A stretch of DNA of 5,731 nt from Actinomycetes bacterium (GTDB lineage: Bacteria > Actinomycetota > Acidimicrobiia > Acidimicrobiales > Acidimicrobiaceae): the NCBI GenBank assembly GCA_021823385.1, contig JAKAOC010000181.1, positions 1 through 5,731 on the forward strand, written 5' to 3'. Below the pieces are notes generated by a model, which saw only the letters and a program-made list of their open reading frames with translations, made no database searches and had not been told where the DNA came from. How positions within the stretch are numbered: position 1 is the stretch's first letter; the number at the start of each line of letters is the position of its first letter. The position numbers and the translations under genes were made by a program. Below are positions 1-5,199 of the stretch, piece by piece.

Positions 1-173
1 AAGTAACGCCCCAGGGGTCCGACCGCCTGGCCGAAGCGGAAGAGGTGCTCCGTGATGGCAAGCTCCACCACCCCCTCTTTCTTCGCCTTCTCGACGTACT
101 CGGCAAGCTGCTCGATTGTGGGATCTATGTCACGCTGGCCATGGGGCCAAAGGTGCAGGTGGTAGTCGATCAC
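1..173 (-). CDS. PHP-domain metal-dependent phosphoesterase, N-terminal part (histidinol-phosphatase-like)
   Basis: This is the first 57 codons of a gene that runs off the low-coordinate edge of the window. The start is GTG at 173-171. It opens with V-I-D-Y-H-L-H-L, the H-x-H metal-binding motif I of the PHP superfamily (His5, His7), and has I-T-E-H-L at residues 40-44, the second PHP motif (T-E-H43). PHP enzymes of this layout are hydrolases with a two- or three-metal site; the HisJ/HisK type removes phosphate from histidinol phosphate, but other members act on other phosphoesters. The fragment is too short to tell which, and no histidine biosynthesis gene is adjacent. The GTG overlaps the TGA of the upstream ATPase gene in a GTGA arrangement, so translation is probably coupled. 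A weak GAGG lies about 12 bases before the GTG. The superfamily call is firm; the substrate is unknown. Confidence 0.85.
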   Translation of the reverse strand, partial: MIDYHLHLWPHGQRDIDPTIEQLAEYVEKAKKEGVVELAITEHLFRFGQAVGPLGRY

Positions 174-1342
174 TTTCTCGGATTGCCTCGAGTCGAAATA
201 TCTGCGGATTCGATGTTATAGCCTATTCGCGCCAGCGCCGAGAGATCCGCGACGTCGGTCTCTAGGTAGGGGGCACGCAGGACGCTCCTCGAATCCACCG
301 AGAGAGTCGACAGGAGTGAGCGCTCCTCGGCGGCCAGGCCCGCGAAATCCACGAAGGTCGATCCGATCCCCTGCAGCACCGAGGCCGCCACTTTGGCGTC
401 CGCACCCACAAAGCCGCGCTCGGCCAGCTTGGTGGGTTCTGCCATCATGGAGCGGGCCACCCGCAGCGCATTATGATCCCCGAGGTAGTCCGGAAAGCTC
501 CTGTTCACCACCATCGCGCCCAGGTTCAGCCCCCGCTCCTTCAACGCCCCCAGGAAGAATTCGGCCTCGCGCATCGGCACGTATTCCGGGGTTGCCACCA
601 CCACGAAGGCGCACTGCTGGGAGCGCAGCACCCCGGCCACGCTGTTTGCACGCTCGATGAATCCTTCGTACATGGACTGGAAGAGCATGAAGAACTCGGC
701 CACTTCGGCCAGAAATTGGGACCCCAGAATGCGGTCCGCCACCTGGTAGAAGGGCTTGAATGCGGCCGAGACCAGCCTGGAGCGATAGGGCGCGGTGATC
801 CAGCGCAGCAGCTTGGAGCTGAAGAACTCGGCCATCCGCTCGGGGGCGTCCAGGAAGTCGATCGCGTTCCGGCTCGGAGGCGTGTCCACCACAATCAGGT
901 CGAACTCGCCACGGTTGTAGATGTCGTAAAGCGACTCCATGGCGATGTAGTCGTGGCTCTGCACGAAGCGGCCCGAGATGTTGGCGTAGATGGGATTGGC
1001 GAGTATCTCCTGGCGCACGCGCATGTTGGGGGCATACCGGGCCACGAGGTCGTCCCAGGAGGCCTTGGTGTCGAGCATCGCCGCATAGAGCGCGCCGTGG
1101 GGATGCTCGTGCGCGAAGCCGGAGAGGTCCACCCGGGTGACCACGTTGCCGAAGTTGGCGAGCCCCATGGCGTCGGCCAGGCGCCGTGCCGGGTCGACGG
1201 TCAGTATCAGCACCTTGCGCCTGGTCTCCAGCGCGGCCACCAGGCCTACCGCCGCCGCCGTGGTGGTCTTCCCAACCCCGCCGGCCCCTGCGGTGACCAG
1301 GATCGACTTCTCGGCCACCAGCTTTGAGAGGATCTCGTTCAT
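170..1342 (-). CDS. bagB: ArsA/Get3-like ATPase, BagB type (Rv3680-like)
   Basis: This 390-residue cytosolic P-loop ATPase belongs to the ArsA/Get3 branch of SIMIBI NTPases. Its deviant Walker A is G-A-G-G-V-G-K-T-T at 19-27, with P-loop Lys25. The family's usual intermonomer signature Lys is Ala20 here. Switch I is T-V-D50-P-A-R-R, and switch II is V-D153-T-P-P-S-R-N. Residues about 165-235 form an aromatic, helical, amphipathic insert like the client-binding subdomain of this family. V-V-N-R-S at 278-282 is the base-recognition strand. There is one Cys only, so the CxxC zinc site of eukaryotic Get3 is absent. Length and motifs match M. tuberculosis Rv3680, named BagB as I recall. The start is ATG at 1342-1340, with AGGAG about 10 bases upstream, inside the end of the partner gene; the partner's stop is one base away. 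It probably forms a heterodimer with the product of 2321-1344. Its client is unknown; arsenite transport is unlikely because no arsB, arsR or arsD is present. Confidence 0.9.
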   Translation of the reverse strand: MNEILSKLVAEKSILVTAGAGGVGKTTTAAAVGLVAALETRRKVLILTVDPARRLADAMGLANFGNVVTRVDLSGFAHEHPHGALYAAMLDTKASWDDLVARYAPNMRVRQEILANPIYANISGRFVQSHDYIAMESLYDIYNRGEFDLIVVDTPPSRNAIDFLDAPERMAEFFSSKLLRWITAPYRSRLVSAAFKPFYQVADRILGSQFLAEVAEFFMLFQSMYEGFIERANSVAGVLRSQQCAFVVVATPEYVPMREAEFFLGALKERGLNLGAMVVNRSFPDYLGDHNALRVARSMMAEPTKLAERGFVGADAKVAASVLQGIGSTFVDFAGLAAEERSLLSTLSVDSRSVLRAPYLETDVADLSALARIGYNIESADISTRGNPRK

Positions 1343-1343
1343 C

Positions 1344-2321
1344 TCAGCTCATCTCCTCCAACAGAGCCTCGGCGATCTCGATGGTGAGCTTCGTACCCTC
1401 TTCGGAGCCCATGAAGTAGGGGACGAAAACGGCCTCGACGCCCTCGTCGAGACTGGAGAGAAAGCCGCGGATGTGTTCCGAGCGCGAGGCCCGCAGCCCA
1501 TGGGCCAGCTCGGAGGCGGCCAGAAGAGCGTCGGCCGAGCCTTCGGCAATGGCTTCGAAGTCCTCGCGGTACTCCCCGTGCGCCATCTGGGCAAAGAGGG
1601 AGGCCTGGCCGGCGGCGAAGGGCTCACCAAGAACTTTGTTCACAACGCACGCCTGGACGTGGATGGAGGTCTCATAACGGAGGCGCTCCAAGAGCTCCAG
1701 TGACTCCGTCACCGGTGTCTCCTCCGGAGTGAGCACCAAGACCAGTGAAGTGGTGCGCGGATCGGAGAGGATCTCGTGCATCCAGGTCGTCTGCTCCTTG
1801 ACGATGCCCAGCTTGAAGAGCTCGGATATACCTTCGGGCGAGGCCAGCTGGGAGACTATGTGTCCGCTGGCGCTGGCGTCGACCCAGATTATGTCCCAGT
1901 TCCGCTCGCGCACCTCCCAGGAGAGCTTTCCGACCACCAGGATCTCCTTCACCCCGGGAGCAGCGTTGGCCACGAAGTCGAAGGCGCGCGCCAACGGCCC
2001 GAGAGAGGTGATGATCGGCAGCCGAAGGTTCAGACGCAGGTATTCGGCAAGCGCCTCCTCGGTGTCCATCGCCATCACATAGAGGTTCGGCGCCACGCTC
2101 TTGGGCTTGAAGCCCACGTGATCGGCACCGAAGTTGGCGGCCACGTCCCCTTTGGAGTCGACCTCGCACACCAGCGTCTTCAGCCCGGCACGGCTGGATA
2201 TCCGGGCAAGGGCCGCGGTTATCGACGACTTGCCGACGCCGCCCTTGCCGGTGACGAAGACCAGCCTCCTGGAGAGCAGCTCGCTTCCGAGCTGACCGAA
2301 CGACTGGAGCCCGGGTACCAC
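1344..2321 (-). CDS. bagA: ArsA/Get3-like ATPase, BagA type (Rv3679-like)
   Basis: This 325-residue ATPase has G-K-G-G-V-G-K-S-S at 25-33, a complete deviant Walker A with both the signature Lys26 and P-loop Lys31. E-V-D55 marks switch I, and P-E-E-T-P-V-T-E-S at 199-207 and V-V-N-K at 226-229 are typical of ArsA/Get3 proteins. Switch II reads V-D148-A-S-A-S-G-H instead of the usual D-x-P-P-T-G-H, keeping the Asp and Gly-His but losing both prolines. The length matches M. tuberculosis Rv3679 (BagA, from memory), which also sits directly before its partner. The start is taken as GTG at 2321-2319, 15 bases after the DUF3107 stop, with a weak AGGCGGG before it; a later start would still leave the P-loop whole. 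It ends in TGA one base before the ATG of the BagB-like gene. The inferred role is as the signature-Lys subunit of a heterodimeric ATPase; the substrate or client is unknown. Confidence 0.88.
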   Translation of the reverse strand: MVPGLQSFGQLGSELLSRRLVFVTGKGGVGKSSITAALARISSRAGLKTLVCEVDSKGDVAANFGADHVGFKPKSVAPNLYVMAMDTEEALAEYLRLNLRLPIITSLGPLARAFDFVANAAPGVKEILVVGKLSWEVRERNWDIIWVDASASGHIVSQLASPEGISELFKLGIVKEQTTWMHEILSDPRTTSLVLVLTPEETPVTESLELLERLRYETSIHVQACVVNKVLGEPFAAGQASLFAQMAHGEYREDFEAIAEGSADALLAASELAHGLRASRSEHIRGFLSSLDEGVEAVFVPYFMGSEEGTKLTIEIAEALLEEMS

Positions 2322-2336
2322 TGGTCCCGCCTGTAC

Positions 2337-2567
2337 CTAGGCGCCGAAACCTACGCGGCGCTCCTCTTTCTGGGCGCCGACGACAACGTATGCGACGCGC
2401 GAGGGGGAAATTCCCACCCGGCGCCCCTTCTTGTCGGTCACCCACCAGAGCCGGCCGGTGTCGGCCATGGCGGAGTCCACGGCCTTGGTGAGTATTGCCT
2501 GGTCAGCCTCTTCCAGCTCCAGGTCAAGCTCACGAGGCGAATCGACGAAACCGATCCTGATCTCCAC
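2337..2567 (-). CDS. DUF3107 family small conserved actinobacterial protein
   Basis: This is a 76-residue protein of unknown function. It begins (V/M)-E-I-R-I-G-F-V-D-S-P-R-E-L and ends E-R-R-V-G-F-G-A, with D-K-K-G-R-R at 45-50 and R-V-A-Y-V-V-V-G at 57-64. This pattern matches the DUF3107 family of Actinobacteria (Rv3208A/TB9.4-like), and the length is typical of it. The start is GTG at 2567-2565, chosen because a clean AGGAG lies five bases upstream and because the family begins at this V-E-I/V-E-V. An ATG at 2597 would add ten unrelated residues with no ribosome site. It carries no signal peptide or membrane segment, so it is probably cytosolic. It lies 15 bases before the BagA-like ATPase on the same strand, so the two are likely cotranscribed. 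That makes it a candidate accessory factor of the ATPase pair, which is inference only. Confidence 0.85.
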   Translation of the reverse strand: MEIRIGFVDSPRELDLELEEADQAILTKAVDSAMADTGRLWWVTDKKGRRVGISPSRVAYVVVGAQKEERRVGFGA

Positions 2568-2572
2568 TGGTG

Positions 2573-2577
2573 CTCCT
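2573..2577 (-). promoter_or_regulatory. Ribosome binding site AGGAG for the DUF3107 gene
   Basis: The minus strand reads AGGAG, then five bases, then GTG. It fixes the start of the small gene at 2567 rather than at the ATG at 2597. Confidence 0.75.
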
Positions 2578-2624
2578 AATCGCTTGAGGCCACACATGAG
2601 GTGGCGGCCAGTACCCCCACAACT

Positions 2625-3233
2625 CTACAGGCCTTGTTCAGCCTGCTGCGGGTCCGCCTCTGTCGCGCGCTCCGACTGAAAGAAGGTGATAAGGGCATAG
2701 GCGATGTGCACCAAGACGATGGCGGTAAGGAGATAGAAGAAGAGGTTGTGCACCAGGCTGGCGCCGGTTCGCATCCAAAGCGGAAAGACCGAGAAGAACC
2801 GGAGCACCAAACCCGAAGCTGCCAGCGCCACCATCGATGCGGCCATGGCGGAGGCGGCCACCCGCTGGCCCGGATTTGGACCGGGTTGCGGAAAGGCCGG
2901 CCGAGCCAAGCTCCTCCGCCACTGGCGCATCCAGGCGGCATCGGTTCCGGTCCAGGCGGTGATAGCGGCGCGCCGCTCGCGGGCGCCCGGCCCCGCGAGT
3001 CTTGTCAGCGATGCGGCGCCGACAACCAGAGCCAGAAGCCCGGTAATAACGTGCGTCTCCCGGTACAACTCCCGGTGCCCTGCCCAGGCCGCTACCACCG
3101 GAACGAACATGGGTAGCGAAGTAGCCAGGCAGAGAAAAAAGAAGGCGGCGGTCAAATGGTGAAAGAGCGCCAAGCGGCGGCCAGGCAATCTGAACCAGCC
3201 CGACTCGTGCGGACCCTCAGCCAATCTTGGCAT
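2625..3233 (-). CDS. Four-helix b-type cytochrome (cytochrome b561/FdnI-like membrane subunit)
   Basis: This is an integral membrane protein of about 202 residues. Four hydrophobic segments are visible at about 24-46, 60-80, 124-147 and 159-184. Histidines placed to bind heme are His25/His26 at the start of helix 1, His61 at the start of helix 2, and His162 and His176 in helix 4. N-P-G-Q-R at 120-124 just before helix 3, followed by S-G-L-V-L-R-F at 140-146, is typical of the cytochrome b/b6 subunits of formate dehydrogenase and Ni-Fe hydrogenase, which pass electrons between quinone and a periplasmic partner. The ATG at 3233-3231 lies inside the last 17 bases of the molybdoenzyme gene, so the two are cotranscribed. 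GGAG sits only one base before that ATG, so the TTG at 3224-3222, ten bases from it, is a real alternative start. The frame stays open up to 3359, but that extension (W-T-T-I-T-A-T-S-R-S-N) has no family character and is a shadow of the upstream gene. Inferred role: quinone-side electron partner of the oxidoreductase. Confidence 0.82.
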   Translation of the reverse strand: MPRLAEGPHESGWFRLPGRRLALFHHLTAAFFFLCLATSLPMFVPVVAAWAGHRELYRETHVITGLLALVVGAASLTRLAGPGARERRAAITAWTGTDAAWMRQWRRSLARPAFPQPGPNPGQRVAASAMAASMVALAASGLVLRFFSVFPLWMRTGASLVHNLFFYLLTAIVLVHIAYALITFFQSERATEADPQQAEQGL

Positions 3234-3897
3234 TCTCCGGGTATCCGTAGTGCTCCCAGTACCCGGTGATCGGCTGGGAGGACGCTTCGATGCGCGACAG
3301 CCATTTGATCGACTTGTAGCCGTAATAGTGGTCCACGAAGAGACGCACCGGAGCGCCATGGTTCGCCGAGAGCGGCTTCCCGTCGAGATGGGTCACCACC
3401 ATGGCGCCCGGCCCCAGAGCCACCCTGATGGGCAGCGACTCCGTATAGGTACCGTCGAAGGAGTAGAAGTTCAGATACCTGGCACCGGACAAGAGAGAGG
3501 CGTCGGCCAGCAGGCGCGACAAGTTGACGCCCTCGAAGACCTGGTTGGGCACCTGCCAGCCTGTGACGCACTGGAAGGTGGCATGCAGAGTGTCGGGCTT
3601 GAGGGCTCCAAGTTGGTGGAGGCCAAGGGAGAGCGGCCGCCTCACCATCCCGTCCACCCGCAAGCGGTAGGTCGCCGGATCGAAGGTGGGAATCCCACCG
3701 GTGACGGTGTAAATCTGGTAGCCGTCCAGGCCAACAGCTCCGCCGACCACCGAGCCCGCCAGCTTCGCCTGGATACCCGGCGCAATGACGCCCAGGGCGG
3801 CGGCACCGCCCAAGAGGCCGAGAAATACGCGGCGGGGCATGTTCTTGGTCCCGAATTCGCCGGCCGCGTCATCGGGCCGGCGAAGGTGCTGCACCAT
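3217..3897 (-). CDS. Tat-exported molybdopterin-dependent oxidoreductase, sulfite-oxidase fold
   Basis: This 226-residue enzyme has the oxidoreductase molybdopterin-binding domain. The N-terminus carries a twin-arginine leader, P-R22-R23-V-F-L-G-L-L-G, followed by an Ala/Gly-rich hydrophobic stretch to about residue 54, so it should be folded with its cofactor and exported. Cys110 in T-F-Q-C-V-T-G-W is the expected molybdenum ligand. H-G-A-P-V-R-L at 180-186, Y-G-Y-K-S-I-K-W-L at 192-200 and the closing G-Y-W-E-H-Y-G-Y are hallmarks of the MsrP/YedY and sulfite oxidase group. There is no room for the C-terminal dimerisation domain of true sulfite oxidases. The ATG at 3897 is the furthest possible start, since TAA at 3906-3904 is in frame; ATG at 3840 would leave a shorter, equally good Tat leader, and neither has a strong ribosome site. 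The gene overlaps the following b-type cytochrome by 17 bases. The substrate (sulfoxide, sulfite or other) cannot be read from the sequence. Confidence 0.9.
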   Translation of the reverse strand: MVQHLRRPDDAAGEFGTKNMPRRVFLGLLGGAAALGVIAPGIQAKLAGSVVGGAVGLDGYQIYTVTGGIPTFDPATYRLRVDGMVRRPLSLGLHQLGALKPDTLHATFQCVTGWQVPNQVFEGVNLSRLLADASLLSGARYLNFYSFDGTYTESLPIRVALGPGAMVVTHLDGKPLSANHGAPVRLFVDHYYGYKSIKWLSRIEASSQPITGYWEHYGYPENAKIG

Positions 3898-3953
3898 ATC
3901 CGCTTAAACGGCCGACTGGGAGCGCATCTTCCCGTAAAGAGCCGGAAAATGGA

Positions 3954-3982
3954 GATTCCCGGGCTCTGGGAGCCCGGGAATC
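3954..3982 (-). terminator. 13-bp perfect hairpin after the SGNH hydrolase gene, probable terminator
   Basis: GATTCCCGGGCTC (3954-3966) and GAGCCCGGGAATC (3970-3982) pair perfectly around a three-base loop. On the minus strand the hairpin lies 67 bases after the hydrolase stop and is followed by TCCATTTTCC, a short, imperfect T-rich tail. The plus-strand side has no T run, which favours a minus-strand terminator. It sits about 57 bases before the molybdoenzyme start, so it would separate the two genes. The weak T tail leaves open an RNA-processing or regulatory stem-loop. Confidence 0.55.
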
Positions 3983-4049
3983 CACTGGAGCCGGAGGCGT
4001 CTGTCTACTTCCCCGCGTCAAATGCGGACCATGCAGGAAGTGCGGGCGC

Positions 4050-5057
4050 CTACCCGGCTTTTCCCGCCATTTGCACGCCTCGGGAGCCCAGGGTGCCCGA
4101 GTTGGGCCCATTGGAGTTTAATGCCGCGAGAATGGCCCCAGCGAGCACTTGATGTCCCTTGAGTGACGGATGGATGTTGCAGGCCTCGCCTGGGATCGAG
4201 GTGTCGGCCGCAGGCACCGGCACCAGCAGACCCGCGGCACACGGACTGCCCATGTAAGTTCCGGATGAAGCTGACTCAAATGCTGCAAAACCGTGCGCCA
4301 CGATCACCCCGAAAGGCTTGCCCGCCGCGTCGATCGCACTGTTGAGCAGTTTGCTGAGTCCCATGGACTGGATGCCGTAAGTGTTTTTCCGGTAGCTGAG
4401 CGAGTAGTAATTGAGCGCCACTATTGGCCCCTGGTAGCCGGCGTTGACCCGGAGCGAGCTATAGATCGTCGAAAGGTTCGTTTCGATGCTCAACAGCAGT
4501 TTCTGGATCTCGCCGGTGCTCGAGCAGCCATCGGCCGTCATCTCTTGGCACACGAAGGCGTCGTTGGCACCGATGTCGATAGTGACGAGCCGGGTGTTGC
4601 GATGCCGCATCAGGAACGACACCGCATAGGCAAGCTGGGAGCCCGTGTAGCCCACGTGAAGCGGATACAGGGTCCGGTACCCAACCGGATAGCCAAGGGT
4701 GTTCTCACAGCCGTTGGAGATGGCGGTGATGCTGATCATCGACGCGGTCGTCTCGCCGGGGCAAGAGGCGTTGGTGAGGTGCAGCCGAAGCGCCTGGGCC
4801 ACGTAATTCGCGTAGCTCACGAAGCTCGGAGCTTCGTAGTAGTTGGGGGCCGGCGTCGCCTGGCTTGGAATATACCCAAAGGCCACCGAGTCTCCCAGGG
4901 CCAGATAGGCACCGTTACCCCCGGCGTTGGGAAGGGGCACCCGCGCAGCGGATGCCGTTCCCGCTGTCACGAGTACTGTCCCGGCCGATAGAAAAAGCGC
5001 TGTTAGGACCCTCAACGTACGCCCGAACAGCCTCATGCGTTGATTGCTAAGGCTCAT
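4050..5057 (-). CDS. Secreted SGNH/GDSL-family hydrolase
   Basis: This 335-residue exported esterase- or lipase-like enzyme has a Sec signal peptide: a basic start to R16, a hydrophobic core at about 17-33, and A-S-A at 35-37 as the cleavage site. The SGNH blocks appear in order: A-L-G-D-S57 (block I, nucleophile Ser57), C-P-G101-E (block II, oxyanion Gly), I-G-A-N165-D (block III, oxyanion Asn) and C-N-I-H296-P (block V, catalytic His). The Asp normally three residues before the His is Cys293. Six cysteines (99, 117, 170, 178, 273, 293) could form three disulfides in order, as in secreted Streptomyces SGNH enzymes. The last 20 or so residues are Gly/Ser/Asn-rich and probably disordered. The ATG at 5057 follows GGGGGGGAGC with almost no spacer; ATG at 5036 would also keep a full signal peptide. 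The substrate is unknown. It is not obviously linked to its neighbours, with 142 bases of noncoding DNA upstream and a hairpin downstream. Confidence 0.88.
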   Translation of the reverse strand: MSLSNQRMRLFGRTLRVLTALFLSAGTVLVTAGTASAARVPLPNAGGNGAYLALGDSVAFGYIPSQATPAPNYYEAPSFVSYANYVAQALRLHLTNASCPGETTASMISITAISNGCENTLGYPVGYRTLYPLHVGYTGSQLAYAVSFLMRHRNTRLVTIDIGANDAFVCQEMTADGCSSTGEIQKLLLSIETNLSTIYSSLRVNAGYQGPIVALNYYSLSYRKNTYGIQSMGLSKLLNSAIDAAGKPFGVIVAHGFAAFESASSGTYMGSPCAAGLLVPVPAADTSIPGEACNIHPSLKGHQVLAGAILAALNSNGPNSGTLGSRGVQMAGKAG

Positions 5058-5199
5058 GCTCCCCCCCAGGATGTCTGCGGCCTACTGCTCCAACGCGACT
5101 ATGAGAGGCGCTTGATTACCGGCCGCCACTCGGCAAACGCGAGTGCGAACCCGAATCTACCCCAACCGCACTGATTGAATTTGGCACACGCCTCCCAGG
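5058..5199. other. Noncoding gap between the Mrp ATPase and SGNH hydrolase genes
   Basis: These 142 bases hold no gene. They should contain the promoter of the SGNH hydrolase gene, but no convincing -35/-10 pair could be picked. A small hairpin (CACTCG at 5127-5132 with CGAGTG at 5140-5145) has no T run and is not called as a terminator. A run of seven C (5061-5067; G on the coding strand) lies directly before the hydrolase start and forms part of its ribosome site region. Confidence 0.5.

Noticed and set aside
473..1327. 284-codon open frame on the plus strand across the BagB-like gene
   Set aside because: It is antisense to a firmly identified ATPase, has low-complexity His/Gly/Arg-rich content and no recognisable motif; long antisense frames are expected in GC-rich genes.
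170..2321. Arsenite efflux (ArsAB) operon
   Set aside because: There is no ArsB/Acr3 pump, ArsD or ArsR nearby, and the two ATPases match the BagA/BagB pair in length and order; no ArsA metal-binding cysteine set is present.
1672..2445. 257-codon minus-strand frame overlapping BagA in another frame
   Set aside because: The translation is Arg/Gly-rich and has no domain, while the overlapping frame carries a full ArsA-type ATPase.
1776..2579. 267-codon open frame on the plus strand across the BagA-like and DUF3107 genes
   Set aside because: It crosses two recognised genes and their gap on the other strand and shows no domain; it is a composition shadow.
2568..2597. ATG start at 2597 for the DUF3107 gene
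   Set aside because: It has no ribosome site, and the ten added residues are foreign to the family; the GTG at 2567 has AGGAG five bases before it.
3234..3359. N-terminal extension of the b-type cytochrome up to 3359
   Set aside because: The extra 42 residues are an out-of-frame reading of the molybdoenzyme C-terminus with no membrane or cytochrome character; the start at 3233 is more economical.
3904..3927. Seven-residue upstream frame (M-R-S-Q-S-A-V) before the molybdoenzyme, as a leader peptide
   Set aside because: It is too short, has no properly spaced ribosome site and no run of regulatory codons; its TAA only serves to limit the molybdoenzyme start.
3250..4152. 300-codon open frame on the plus strand across the molybdoenzyme gene and its upstream gap
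   Set aside because: It is antisense to a gene with clear Tat and Mo-ligand motifs, runs through the hairpin, and resembles no family.
4293..4991. 232-codon open frame on the plus strand inside the SGNH hydrolase gene
   Set aside because: It is Arg/His/Val-rich antisense translation of a gene with all SGNH blocks; it has no ribosome site or motif of its own.
5127..5145. Six-base-pair hairpin in the gap after the Mrp gene as a terminator
   Set aside because: It has a short stem, a seven-base loop and no T run on either strand; a match this size is expected by chance.
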